From assembly GCA_011523845.1 (NCBI GenBank), contig WTFV01000225.1, positions 35,463 through 99,462 on the forward strand: a stretch of DNA of 64,000 bases, written 5' to 3'. The position numbers and the translations under genes were made by a program. The notes below the pieces were generated by a model that was given only the letters and a program-made list of their open reading frames with translations, was not told where the DNA came from and ran no database searches. This document shows, piece by piece, positions 1 through 8,645 of the stretch. The number at the start of each line of letters is the position of its first letter. The stretch's first letter is position 1. This DNA comes from Acidobacteriota bacterium (lineage in GTDB: Bacteria > Acidobacteriota > Vicinamibacteria > Vicinamibacterales > UBA8438).

Positions 1-775
1 CCGTGTCGCGCAGGTAGACCTTCGGCGCCTTCACCTGGCGCTTCGCGACGTTCTCGAACCAGGGCTGAAGCTGGCGGACCATGTAGGTGCCGGTCAGCAG
101 GTCCAGGTAGCCCCGCACGGTCTTGTCGGACACCCCGAGCGCCCGTCCCAGCTCGGACGCGTTCCACGTCTGACCGTGCCAGTGCGCCAGCATCGTCCAG
201 AAACGTCGCATGGCGGGGGCGGGAATACGAATGCCGAGTTGCGGCACGTCGCGTTCCAGAAACGTGCGCACGAACCCGTCGCGCCATGCCATGCTGTCGT
301 CATCCGACGCAGCCAGGTACGATCGCGGCAGCCCGCCGCGCAACCAGAGCCTGCGGCGGGTCTCCGGACCGGTCTCGCCGAGGTCGAAACCGGTCAGCTC
401 AACGAACTCCACACGACCCGCCAGCGACTCCGACACGCCGCGCACCAACTCCGGCGACGCGCTGCCCAGGATCAGGAAGCGGGCTTGCCTGTCGGGCCGA
501 TCCACCAGGACGCGCAGGGCGCTGAACAGTTGCGGGAGGTGCTGGATCTCATCCAGCACGACAAGTCCGTCGAGGTCGCCCAGGACCAGCTCCGGGTTCG
601 CGAGCCGGCGCACATCCGGCGCCGAGTCGAGGTCGAAGATGGTCGCTTCCCGGGTCGCGGCGAGTTGCCGGGCAAGAGTCGTCTTGCCGCACTGCCGCGG
701 TCCGAGCAGCGCCGTGATCGGAGACCTGCCGAGCGCAATCTCGAGTTGCTTCAGATAGGTGACGCGCTCGATCAC
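1..775 (-). CDS. AAA_14/DUF4143 family ATPase, 3' end cut by window edge
   Basis: Reading leftwards from a GTG at 773-775, the frame is open to the window edge, so the C-terminus is missing. A Walker A motif GPRQCGKTT lies near residues 25-33, a Walker B VVLDEIQ about 55 residues later, then a GSASPEL sensor-like segment and a LAGRVEFVEL stretch. That order is typical of the AAA_14 domain followed by DUF4143. The later part carries a winged-helix-like segment (ASELGRALGVSDKTVRGYLDLL) ahead of the PWFENVAKRQVKAPKVYLRD motif. Such proteins are predicted ATP-dependent switch proteins, often mobile between genomes, with no settled function. A strong palindrome stands 14 bases upstream. Confidence is high for the family and low for the role. 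Confidence 0.88.
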   Translation of the reverse strand, partial: MIERVTYLKQLEIALGRSPITALLGPRQCGKTTLARQLAATREATIFDLDSAPDVRRLANPELVLGDLDGLVVLDEIQHLPQLFSALRVLVDRPDRQARFLILGSASPELVRGVSESLAGRVEFVELTGFDLGETGPETRRRLWLRGGLPRSYLAASDDDSMAWRDGFVRTFLERDVPQLGIRIPAPAMRRFWTMLAHWHGQTWNASELGRALGVSDKTVRGYLDLLTGTYMVRQLQPWFENVAKRQVKAPKVYLRDT

Positions 776-788
776 TCAGTCAGTCTAC

Positions 789-823
789 CTTGAAAACTCG
801 GAGGAAGACTCCGAATTTTCAAG
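789..823. promoter_or_regulatory. 15-bp inverted repeat upstream of the AAA_14 gene
   Basis: The arms CTTGAAAACTCGGAG (789-803) and CTCCGAATTTTCAAG (809-823) are complementary except for one position and are separated by five bases. The repeat lies between the divergently placed 3' end of the hydrolase gene and the GTG start of the ATPase gene, and it is much more AT-rich than its surroundings. It is probably a protein-binding operator or promoter element for the ATPase gene. A terminator for the hydrolase gene at 849 is the alternative, but there is no T-run. Confidence 0.6.
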
Positions 824-848
824 ACGAAACGTTGCCGGCACCCAGTTC

Positions 849-1814
849 CTAGCGCCCCGACCCTTGCACGCGGCGCTTGATCTCCAGGTTGACGCGCGTG
901 CCGTACAGGGTGATGCCCGACAGGCGCGAGAAGTAGTCGTAGGCCACGGCCGAGACCGCCTCCACCACCGCGCCGCCGTTGCCCCCGTAGTTGGACATCA
1001 CCGAGATCACGTAGGGGCGGTCGGGCACATCCACCAGTCCCCAGACGGTCGCCACCCCGGTGATGCCGCCGGGCTTGAACGCGATCGGCACCTGTCTCGG
1101 CACCGGGTTCCGTATGGGTCCGCCCTTGTAGATTTCGAGGATCTCCCGCACGCGCGCACAGCCGGTCTTGCTCATCGGCAGATCGCAACTCGCGATCCGC
1201 TCCATGATCAGCGCCGCATCGCGGGGCGTCGACAGGTTCTCGTCGCCGCGCACGGACGCCTCCGGCCGTTGCATCTTGCGCGCCAGCCGCGTGCGGCCGG
1301 CCCCGAGCGAAGCCGAGAGCGCGTTGACCGCGTCCATCCCCAGCACGTCGATGAGCACGTTGGTGGACGTGTTGTCCGAGTAGACGATCATGTAGATCGC
1401 GTGATCCTCCAGGGAGAGAGAAGACCCGCCGTCGGTAAGATGACGCAGCACGCCGCTCCCGCCGGTCCGCACCTCGTCGGTGACGTCGACGCGGCGGCGC
1501 AGCAGGCCCGGCTCCGACTCGGCCCGCCGGAAGAGCTCCAGCAGCATCGGGACCTTGATGGTGCTGGCCTGCGGGAACAACAGCTCGTCGTTTACCCCGA
1601 AGCGGTCGCCGCTGGTCAGATCGACAAGGTGCACGCCGGCAACGCCCTCGTATTCGTCGACGATGCGCTCCAGCTCCGCCTGGAGCTTGCCGTGCAGGAT
1701 CTCGAGGTGCTTCTCCTGGGCCGCCAGCGGAGCCGCCAGCCACAGCAACAACGCGGAGGCCGCGACACCAAAACGCACCGTCCGGGTCGACGCCATGCGC
1801 TGGAACAACGTCAT
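849..1814 (-). CDS. Class A beta-lactamase-like serine hydrolase, exported
   Basis: The 321-residue product has a Sec signal peptide (about residues 1-32, ending LAAPLAAQ) and a beta-lactamase2-type domain. STIK at 84-87 is the SxxK nucleophile motif and SDN at 146-148 is the second motif. KPGGITG near 246-252 stands where KTG is expected. The omega-loop glutamate motif (ExxLN) is not clearly present, so deacylation, and therefore real beta-lactamase activity, is doubtful. The protein may instead act on peptidoglycan peptides or other amides. The start at 1814 was chosen because AGGAGGC lies 7 bases before it and the signal peptide begins there; an upstream in-frame start at 1919 would add 35 unlikely residues. 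Confidence 0.85.
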   Translation of the reverse strand: MTLFQRMASTRTVRFGVAASALLLWLAAPLAAQEKHLEILHGKLQAELERIVDEYEGVAGVHLVDLTSGDRFGVNDELLFPQASTIKVPMLLELFRRAESEPGLLRRRVDVTDEVRTGGSGVLRHLTDGGSSLSLEDHAIYMIVYSDNTSTNVLIDVLGMDAVNALSASLGAGRTRLARKMQRPEASVRGDENLSTPRDAALIMERIASCDLPMSKTGCARVREILEIYKGGPIRNPVPRQVPIAFKPGGITGVATVWGLVDVPDRPYVISVMSNYGGNGGAVVEAVSAVAYDYFSRLSGITLYGTRVNLEIKRRVQGSGR

Positions 1815-2139
1815 CTCGATGCCTCCTGACTGTCTGCCTGCCCACCTGCCCGTGCGGGTTCTTCGCTCCATCGTCGTCCGCTCGCCATCCGACGTGCTCC
1901 AGAGTGCCGCATCGTACACGAGGGGATCGGCCTCATCATTGCATATTCATGACGACCCACCTGCTGCTCGGCGGTGCGTACCAGCACATCGCGGACCGGT
2001 GGTGTGGCGCGGGCAGCCGCACGCGGGCGTCGGGCAGCCGCACGCGGTGCGCCCCGGCGGAGGAGCCTCGCCCGATCCGCCACGCCGTATCCACGCGACT
2101 CAGTGATGACATGAAGCACACAATCTGCTAGATTCCGGC
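1815..2139. other. Intergenic region with a 16-bp direct repeat
   Basis: No coding gene is convincing in these 325 bases. GGGCAGCCGCACGCGG occurs twice, at 2011-2026 and 2032-2047. The 9-mer ATGAAGCAC at 2111 is repeated at 2140, where it forms the start of the brnT gene. TGCTAGATT just before that start could be an extended -10 element, which would leave the brnT mRNA nearly leaderless because no Shine-Dalgarno sequence is visible. Confidence 0.4.
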
Positions 2140-2415
2140 ATGAAGCACTTCAACTGGGATCCGGAGAAGAACGGCCGGTTGAAGCGGGAGCGGAACATCT
2201 CCTTCGAAGAGGTGGTCTTTCACATCGAGAACGGTGACGAGGTGGACGTCTTCGAGCATCCGAACCAGGATAGATACCCGGGGCAGAGGGTGTCTGTCGT
2301 AGCCGTCGACGGCTACGCGTATCTCGTCCCGTTCGTCGAATCGGAAGCAGAAGTGTTTCTCAAGACCATCATCCCGAGTCGAGCGGCCACGAAGCGGTAC
2401 CTGGGAGAGTCATGA
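2140..2415 (+). CDS. brnT: BrnT/DUF497-like toxin
   Basis: This 91-residue protein starts FNWDPEKNGRLKRERNISF, the N-terminal signature of the BrnT (DUF497) ribonuclease-fold toxins, and ends with the family pattern IIPSRAATKRYLG. It would be the RNase toxin of a type II toxin-antitoxin pair, neutralised by the protein encoded next. The next gene starts inside the stop codon (ATGA overlap at 2412-2415), so translation is coupled, and toxin before antitoxin is the usual order for this family. No ribosome-binding site is seen before the ATG. The subgroup carrying VPFVESEAEVFLKTIIPS is a variant of the classical Brucella BrnT. Confidence 0.85.
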   Translation: MKHFNWDPEKNGRLKRERNISFEEVVFHIENGDEVDVFEHPNQDRYPGQRVSVVAVDGYAYLVPFVESEAEVFLKTIIPSRAATKRYLGES

Positions 2416-2687
2416 TGGCGCAACTGACCAGGGAGGAACGGGAAATCGTCAAGGCCTTCGAGGCCGGTACGCTGCAGTCCCCGCCGGACCGGTCGGCGAT
2501 CCTGAAGGCGCACCGGGAGTACGCCGCAGCGACGTTCCGCAAGGATCGGCGAGTGAACGTGAGGATCTCCAGTCGGGACCTCGATGCCCTCAGGAAGAGA
2601 GCTCTGTCGGAGGGCATCCCCTACCAGACTCTGATCTCCAGCGTGCTGCACAAGTATGTCGAGGGTACGCTGCGGCCGACCGACTGA
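2412..2687 (+). CDS. CopG/BrnA-like antitoxin
   Basis: This 91-residue protein has an acidic, helical N-terminal half and a C-terminal ribbon-helix-helix-like segment (VNVRISSRDLDALRKRA then EGIPYQTLISSVLHKYV). It resembles the CopG-type antitoxins found beside BrnT-like toxins. It should bind the toxin and repress the shared promoter upstream of 2140. The ATG start overlaps the toxin stop by four bases, and a second ATG follows at once, so either could be used. Confidence 0.82.
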   Translation: MMAQLTREEREIVKAFEAGTLQSPPDRSAILKAHREYAAATFRKDRRVNVRISSRDLDALRKRALSEGIPYQTLISSVLHKYVEGTLRPTD

Positions 2688-2803
2688 ACGGGCGCTCGGT
2701 TCGCGGTAACGTCCACGAGCGGCACCGCCCCTCCGGCCCTCCGGCAACCCCGTGGATGGCGTTGCCCGAATGCCGGAAGCCAGCGTCGTATCATGACGAG
2801 GCC

Positions 2804-4780
2804 ATGAGAACCCCCATCTTCGTCGCCGTTCTCGTCCTCTCGATGACGAGCCTCGCCGCGGCCGACGGCGAGGAGTCGTACCGGACCCGTTGCGCGCTCT
2901 GTCACGGCGTGGACGCCGCCGGCAGCGACCGCGCCGGATCGATCCTCGCGACGCTGGATGCGAGCGGACCGGAGCAGTTGGCGCGCATCGTCACCGAGGG
3001 GGTGCCGTCGCGGGGCATGCCCGGGATCGAGATTCCGGACGAGGAGCTGACGCCGCTCGTCGCCTACCTGAAGGAGCTGGCCCCCGCGGCGCCGCCGGCG
3101 GCCCGCGATCCGCGGGCGCCGCAGCCGCGCGCCGCCTCCATTGCGCTCGCCGGGGGCGATGCCCTGGAGGGCACCGTCCTCAACGAGAGCAGGTTCGACG
3201 CGCAGTTCCGGACGGCCGGGGGCGACATCCTGCTGCTCCGCCGGGAGGGCGACGCCTACCGCGAGGCGGCGATCGAGCCGTACGTCGACTGGCCGTCCTA
3301 CCACGGCAGCTATAGCGGGAACCGCCACAGCCCGCTGGACCAGATCGACCGGGACAACATCGGCCGGCTGGCGATGCAGTGGTTCTATCCCATCCCCGAC
3401 ATGCCGATGATCGAGGGTACGCCGGTGGTGATTGCCGGCGTGATGTACGTCACCGCGGTCAACCAAGTGTACGCGCTCGACGCGGCGACGGGCCGCGAGA
3501 TCTGGCGCTACGCGCAGCCGCGCACGGAGGGTCTCGTCGGCGACCCGGGCATCGGTCTCAATCGCGGGGTCGCGGTGCATGGCGACCTCGTGTTCAGCGT
3601 CACCGACCACGCCCACGTCATCGCCCTCGACCGCTTCACCGGCGAGCTGGTCTGGGACACCGAGATGGACGACTACCGCGAGCACTACGGCGCCGTCGTG
3701 GCGCCGCTGGTGGTCGGCGATCTGGTCGTCGCCGGCATCAGCGCGGGAGACACCGGGCTGCGCGGTTTCCTCGACGCCTACCACGCCGAGACGGGCGAGC
3801 GCGCGTGGCGCTTCTGGACCATTCCCGCGCCCGGGGAGCCGGGATCGGAGACGTGGGGCGACCCGGAAGTGCTGCGCCGCGGCTGCGGCGCCACCTGGCT
3901 GACGGGCAGCTACGACGCCGAGTTGGACCTGCTCTACTGGGCCACCGGCAACCCGTGCCCGGACATGAACGGCGACCGGCGACCGGGCGACAACCTGTAC
4001 ACGAACTCGGTGGTGGCGCTCCGGCCGCGCACCGGGGAGATGGTCTGGTACTTCCAGTTCACGCCGCACGACACGCACGACTGGGACGCGCAGGAGCCGC
4101 TGCTGCTGATCGACGAGGAGTTCCGGGGCCAGCCGCGCAAGCTGCTCATCCAGGGCAACCGCAACGGCTTCTTCTACGTGCTCGACCGGACCAACGGGCA
4201 GTTCCTCCTCGGCGAGCCGTTCGTCAACCAGACCTGGGCCGAAGGGCTCGACGATTCCGGGCGCCCCATCGTCCTGCCCGAGTCCGTCCCGACCGAGGAG
4301 GGCACCGTCACCTGCCCGGCCATCTACGGCGCGACCAACTGGTGGTCGTCGAGCTACCACCCCGGGACCGGGCTCTTCTACATGATGGCCCTCGAATCGT
4401 GCAACACGTACACGAAGACCGACGAGGAGTGGCAGCGCGGCAGAAACTGGATGGGCGGCACGACCTGGCTCCCGGACGGTGCGCCGAATCAGAAGTTCAT
4501 CCGCGCGCTCGACATCCAGACCGGCCGGACGGTGTGGAGCTATGCGCAGTCCGGGGAGGCGCGCACCTTCTCCGGCGTCCTGTCGACCGACGGCGACGTG
4601 GTGTTCTTCGGCGAGAACAGCGGGGCGTTCGCCGCGCTGGACGCGCGGAGCGGCGAGCCGATCTGGCACGTCCCGATCAACCAGGAGTGGAGGGCCTCGC
4701 CGATGACCTACATGGTCGGGGGGCGGCAGTATGTCGCCATCGCGTCAAGGCTCGGGTTCTGGGCGTTCGCCCTGCCTTGA
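2804..4780 (+). CDS. Secreted PQQ-dependent dehydrogenase with N-terminal cytochrome c domain
   Basis: The 658-residue product has a Sec signal peptide (residues 1-21) and a short cytochrome c domain. The haem site is CALCH at 30-34, with a likely Met axial ligand in SRGMPG about 40 residues later. A full PQQ beta-propeller follows. Propeller repeats are recognisable by VYALDAATGREIWRY, VIALDRFTGELVWD and VVALRPRTGEMVWYF, and FTPHDTHDWDAQEP is the catalytic-Asp region of quinoprotein alcohol dehydrogenases. It would oxidise an alcohol or sugar in the periplasm and pass electrons to its own haem. In the well-known quinohaemoproteins the cytochrome lies C-terminal, so this order is less common. 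The start was set at the signal peptide; an in-frame ATG at 2756 is less likely. Confidence 0.9.
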   Translation: MRTPIFVAVLVLSMTSLAAADGEESYRTRCALCHGVDAAGSDRAGSILATLDASGPEQLARIVTEGVPSRGMPGIEIPDEELTPLVAYLKELAPAAPPAARDPRAPQPRAASIALAGGDALEGTVLNESRFDAQFRTAGGDILLLRREGDAYREAAIEPYVDWPSYHGSYSGNRHSPLDQIDRDNIGRLAMQWFYPIPDMPMIEGTPVVIAGVMYVTAVNQVYALDAATGREIWRYAQPRTEGLVGDPGIGLNRGVAVHGDLVFSVTDHAHVIALDRFTGELVWDTEMDDYREHYGAVVAPLVVGDLVVAGISAGDTGLRGFLDAYHAETGERAWRFWTIPAPGEPGSETWGDPEVLRRGCGATWLTGSYDAELDLLYWATGNPCPDMNGDRRPGDNLYTNSVVALRPRTGEMVWYFQFTPHDTHDWDAQEPLLLIDEEFRGQPRKLLIQGNRNGFFYVLDRTNGQFLLGEPFVNQTWAEGLDDSGRPIVLPESVPTEEGTVTCPAIYGATNWWSSSYHPGTGLFYMMALESCNTYTKTDEEWQRGRNWMGGTTWLPDGAPNQKFIRALDIQTGRTVWSYAQSGEARTFSGVLSTDGDVVFFGENSGAFAALDARSGEPIWHVPINQEWRASPMTYMVGGRQYVAIASRLGFWAFALP

Positions 4781-4929
4781 CCTCAGGCCGCGGGTGTGAG
4801 GCGTACGGGCGCCTCGCCCGGGGGCGTCTTGCGGCGGCCGGCGCCGCGAAAGCCGTCCGGTGGTAGCACCGTACCGTTATACCCGCGTGTGGAGAAACAC
4901 GGCGTGGGCCTCCGTGGAAGCGTGATACG

Positions 4930-5175
4930 ATGATTGAGGTGAAGGCGACGGTTGACATTGCTGACGAGTTGCTTGCCCGAGCTCGCGCGCAGGCCGCCAG
5001 GGAACGTACTACGCTAGCCGCCGTGGTCGAGGAGGGGCTAGTCCTCCGCCTGCGTTCGACAGCACCGCGTGGCGGGGCCATGAACCCGTTGCCGGTCTCT
5101 TCGCGCCGCGGTGGTTTGCGGCCCGGCATAGATAGCTCCTGCAATCGCTCCCTTCTGGATGCGGCGGACCGGTGA
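4930..5175 (+). CDS. VapB-like antitoxin
   Basis: This 81-residue protein begins IEVKATVDIADELLARARAQ, a ribbon-helix-helix-like pattern common in VapB antitoxins, followed by a basic, less ordered tail. It would bind the PIN toxin encoded directly downstream. The toxin start codon overlaps its stop (GTGA at 5172-5175). The toxin frame is broken, so the antitoxin may be an orphan remnant of the pair. Confidence 0.7.
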   Translation: MIEVKATVDIADELLARARAQAARERTTLAAVVEEGLVLRLRSTAPRGGAMNPLPVSSRRGGLRPGIDSSCNRSLLDAADR

Positions 5176-5610
5176 TTCCGGACGTGAACGTACTCGTCGC
5201 AGCATTCCGACCCGACCACGAACACCATGTCGTTGCGGCAACTTGGCTCAACGATACCCGAAGCGCCTGCGCGAGAGGTGACGCCACGCTCGTTCTGCCA
5301 CCCATGGTGATTGCCCGGTTTCCTGCGGGTCGTCACGAATCACCGCGTGTTCATCGATCCCGATCCTCTTCCAGACGCCATAGCGTTCGTCGACGCTCTA
5401 CTGGAGACCCCGGGTGCTGAAGTCTGCGCGTCCGGCCACGAGTGGCCTGTGGTGCGAAAAAAACTGATAGACGGGAACCTGGAAGGGAACCTCGTTACCG
5501 ATGCGTGGATAGCAGCAGTCGTCCTGCATCAGTCTGAGTCCCTGGTCACGTTCGACAAGGACTTCCGGCAGCTATTGCCAGCCCACGCGCTTACCTTTCT
5601 TGGTAGATAA
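5172..5610 (+). pseudogene. VapC-type PIN-domain toxin, frameshifted
   Basis: The first frame gives IPDVNVLVAAFRPDHEHH, the acidic start of a PIN nuclease, up to VLPPMVIA. The family pattern then continues in the next frame as GFLRVVTNHRVF, EGNLVTDAWIAAVVLHQ and LVTFDKDFRQL up to the stop at 5610. The break is at about 5313-5317, where GCCCGGT would need to be GCCGGT: one extra C restores nothing and ends the first frame at 5420. All four acidic PIN residues survive if the frames are joined. This is either a genuine inactivating insertion or a one-base sequence error. Confidence 0.75.
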
Positions 5611-5875
5611 AGCTCGCCGTTCGCGACGGCAGGCGCGTGAGCCCGTAGTCGGACCAGAGCCGCATGGCCGGGAAGCGCACTTCCTTCCCGGTCCGCACTT
5701 GATGCTTGCGACAGAGCCACTGGCGCAGCCGCCGGGTCGCGTGCCGGTCAACCGCCTCGTGGGCCGGACTGACCTGCCCCACGGCGGGTTGGCTGCCGGC
5801 GACGCCGAGGACCGAGAGTCCGGCGACAAACGCGACGGTCAGGAACCAGGAAGACGGAGAAGATCTGTGCTGCAT
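5591..5875 (-). pseudogene. Signal peptide joined to C-terminal scrap of a group II intron maturase
   Basis: The reading frame gives 94 residues from an ATG at 5875. The first about 33 look like a Sec signal peptide (WFLTVAFVAGLSVLGVAG, then QPAVGQ). The rest (AVDRHATRRLRQWLCRKHQV, then RFPAMRLWSDYGLTRL) closely follows the C-terminal end of group II intron reverse transcriptase/maturases. No reverse transcriptase domain and no intron domain V are visible on either side. This is most likely a decayed intron end that has become fused to an unrelated secretion signal. Whether it is translated is unknown. Its 3' end overlaps the vapC remnant by 20 bases, convergently. Confidence 0.6.
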
Positions 5876-5927
5876 GGGCGTCCGTGTTGCGTAACCCGGG
5901 ATCACTTGTCGCACTATCGGCCCGCAC

Positions 5928-8645
5928 TCAGTCGGTCCGCAGCGCCACGACGGGGCTGACGCGGCTGGCGCGGCGGGCCGGCAGCCAGGCTGCGAGGAGG
6001 GCCGCGGCGCCGAGGACCAGCGGCACGCCGGCGAACGTCAGCGGGTCGAGCGCGTCGATCTCGAACAGCAGTCCGCCCAGCAGGCGGGTCGCGACGACGG
6101 CGAGCGCCAGCCCGAGCGCGCCGCCGAGGACCACCAGCTTCAGGCCACCGGCGACGAGTAGCCGCACGACGCGGGGGCCGTCGGCGCCGAGCGCCTTGCG
6201 GATGCCGATCTCGCGCGTCCGCCGGGCCACGCCGTAGCTGACCACGCCGTAGAGGCCGACCGCGGCGAGCGCCAGCGCCAGCACCCCGAACGCCGACAGG
6301 ACGAAGGCGGAGAGCTGCTGCGGCAGCCGCATCAGCGCCAGGTGGCGGTCCATCGTCTTCGTCTCGAGAACCCACAGGTCGGGATCGAGCTCGCGGCCGG
6401 CGGCCAGCAGGGCGAGTGCGGTTCGCTCCGGGTCGATGGACGTCCTCGCCACGACCGTCAGCGACGACGTGAACCGCTGCGAGTAGGGGAGATAGATCAT
6501 GTTGCGGGGCGACTCGCCGAGCGTTCGCACCTTCGCGTCGCTCGCGACACCCACGACGAGCCAGGGGGGAGCGTCGCCGCGCCGCCGGACGAGCCGGCCG
6601 ACGGCGTCGCCGTCCGCCCAGAAGCGACGGGCCATCGCCTCGCTGACGATGACCACGGGCCGGGTGTCCGGCCGGTCGGCGTCGTCGAAGTTGCGCCCGC
6701 GGACGATCTCGATACCTGCGGCGTCGAAGAACCCCGGCTCGACCTCGGCCCGGTCGGCTGTGAACGCGCCGTGGTCCGCCGGCGGCTCGAACCCGTCGAC
6801 GTTGAAGTCGCTCGAGCTCGTGCTGAGCGGGTTCAGGTGCAGGTTGCCGATGGCGCCGACCGCCTCGACGCCGGGGAGCGCCCGGAAGCGATCCAGGAGG
6901 CGCCGCGTGTAGACGCGCGCCTCGTCGGGCGTGAACCGGGTCGCCGGCGTCAGGAAGGTCATCAGGGCGGTCGGCTCCCGGCCGAAGCCCGGGTCGACCG
7001 ACTGCACCCGCTGAAAGCTGCGGAGGAACAACCCGGCGCCGACCAGCAGCACCAGCGAGATCGTAAGCTGCGTGACGACCAGCGCGTTGCGCCACCGGAG
7101 CCGGCCGGGCTGGCCGCCCCCGGCGCTCTCGCTCCGAAGGGCGCCGGCGACGTCCGGCCGGGTGCTCTGCAGCGCCGGCACCAGACCGAGCAGGGCGCCG
7201 GCCGCGACCGAGACGCCGAACGTGAACCCGAGGACGTTCCGGTCGAGACGCAGGTCGAACGTGAGCGGCGTCGGCAGCGGCAGGTCCGCGGTCAACAGCA
7301 GGTCGAGCAGCCAGAACGCCAGCCCGACGCCGGCGCCCCCGGCCACCAGGCTCAACAGCGTCGTCTCGGTCAGGAGCCGCCGCACCAACGACCCGCGCGA
7401 CGCGCCCAGCGCCAGGCACACCGCGACCTCCTTGCGCCGGTCGAGGGCGCGCGCGAGCAGGAAGCCGGCCAGGTTGGTGCACGCCAGCAACAGCACCAGC
7501 CCGACGACCACCATCAACAGCCACGCCGCCGCCCGGATGAAGACGTCCATCGGCGGGAAGAGCAGCACGTCGGTGAGCCGCACGAGCACGAACTGCCCGG
7601 CCGGATCCCAGTTCTCGATGCGGTCCCGGGTGAGCTGCGCGGCTACCGTCCCGACGGCCGCCTCGGCCTGCGGCACGGTGACGCCCGGCCGCAGACGCGC
7701 CCTGGCGAAGAGCGCGTGGTGGCCCCGATCGTCGAACACGGGAGATCCGTTCAGCTCCTCGGCCATCATGTACGGGACGTAGAACGTCGGCGTGAGGCCG
7801 CGGACGGTGCCCGCGAACTTCGGCGGCCCTACCCCGATCACCGTGTACGCGCGGCCGCCGACGCGCATCTCGCGGCCGACGACGTCCGGGTCCCCGGCGA
7901 AGGCGCTCCGCCAGTATCGATAGTCGAGCATCACGACCGGATGCCCGCCGCGCGAGACGTCGTCGTCCGGCAGCAGGGTGCGTCCGACCGCCGCCTCGAT
8001 GCCCAGCATCCGGAAGTAGCTGCCGGTGACCGCCTCCGCGGGCGCCATGCCGACGCCTCCACCCTCCCCGCGGTCTATCGTCACCGGCACGAACTGGGAG
8101 GCCGCGATATCACTGAAGACCTCGGCGGTGCCGTCGCGGACGTCCTCGAAATCGGGATAGGACAACGTGCTGAACGCGAACGATGCCTGGTGCAGATAGA
8201 GGTTGACGACCTCCTCCGGCCGCTCGACCGGAGAATCGCGGAGGATCACCGCGTTGACGAGGCTGAACATGGCCGTGTTGGCCCCGATGCCGAGCGCGAG
8301 CGAGAAGATGGCAACCGCCGTGAACGCCGGGCGCCTGGCCAGGGACCGAAGCCCGTCGCGGATGTCGCGACCGACCCCGAGCTGGAGTCCCGACAGCCGG
8401 GCCCAGCCGCCGCGGCCGTCACGCACCGCGTCCTTGTGCGCTTCGACGCCGCCGAACGCCGCGCGCGCCCGTCGACGCGCCTCCCGCGGGTCGACTCCCG
8501 CCTCGCGCACCAATCGCGCCGTTTCCATGTCGAGGTGAAAGCGGAACTCCTCTTCCATCCGTTGCTCGACCTCTTCACCCAACAGCAAGAGGCGGAGTCG
8601 GGCGCGGGCAGCTCCCATCCACCGCATCACCAGCCACCGCATCAC
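5928..8645 (-). CDS. ADOP-type ABC transporter permease (double FtsX/MacB)
   Basis: The 905-residue membrane protein has the layout of acidobacterial duplicated orphan permeases. A basic N-terminal prefix helix region (residues 1-80, EEVEQRMEEEFRFHLDMETARL) is followed by the first transmembrane segment (about 109-132, FSLALGIGANTAMFSLVNAV). Then come a large MacB-like periplasmic domain, an FtsX segment set (LLMVVVGLVLLLACTNLAGF), a second periplasmic part, and a final FtsX set containing VARRTREIGIRKALGA. No ATPase gene accompanies it. The substrate is unknown; relatives may work in export or mechanotransmission. It overlaps the padR gene by GTGA (8642-8645); an ATG at 8642 is the alternative start. 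Confidence 0.93.
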   Translation of the reverse strand: MMRWLVMRWMGAARARLRLLLLGEEVEQRMEEEFRFHLDMETARLVREAGVDPREARRRARAAFGGVEAHKDAVRDGRGGWARLSGLQLGVGRDIRDGLRSLARRPAFTAVAIFSLALGIGANTAMFSLVNAVILRDSPVERPEEVVNLYLHQASFAFSTLSYPDFEDVRDGTAEVFSDIAASQFVPVTIDRGEGGGVGMAPAEAVTGSYFRMLGIEAAVGRTLLPDDDVSRGGHPVVMLDYRYWRSAFAGDPDVVGREMRVGGRAYTVIGVGPPKFAGTVRGLTPTFYVPYMMAEELNGSPVFDDRGHHALFARARLRPGVTVPQAEAAVGTVAAQLTRDRIENWDPAGQFVLVRLTDVLLFPPMDVFIRAAAWLLMVVVGLVLLLACTNLAGFLLARALDRRKEVAVCLALGASRGSLVRRLLTETTLLSLVAGGAGVGLAFWLLDLLLTADLPLPTPLTFDLRLDRNVLGFTFGVSVAAGALLGLVPALQSTRPDVAGALRSESAGGGQPGRLRWRNALVVTQLTISLVLLVGAGLFLRSFQRVQSVDPGFGREPTALMTFLTPATRFTPDEARVYTRRLLDRFRALPGVEAVGAIGNLHLNPLSTSSSDFNVDGFEPPADHGAFTADRAEVEPGFFDAAGIEIVRGRNFDDADRPDTRPVVIVSEAMARRFWADGDAVGRLVRRRGDAPPWLVVGVASDAKVRTLGESPRNMIYLPYSQRFTSSLTVVARTSIDPERTALALLAAGRELDPDLWVLETKTMDRHLALMRLPQQLSAFVLSAFGVLALALAAVGLYGVVSYGVARRTREIGIRKALGADGPRVVRLLVAGGLKLVVLGGALGLALAVVATRLLGGLLFEIDALDPLTFAGVPLVLGAAALLAAWLPARRASRVSPVVALRTD

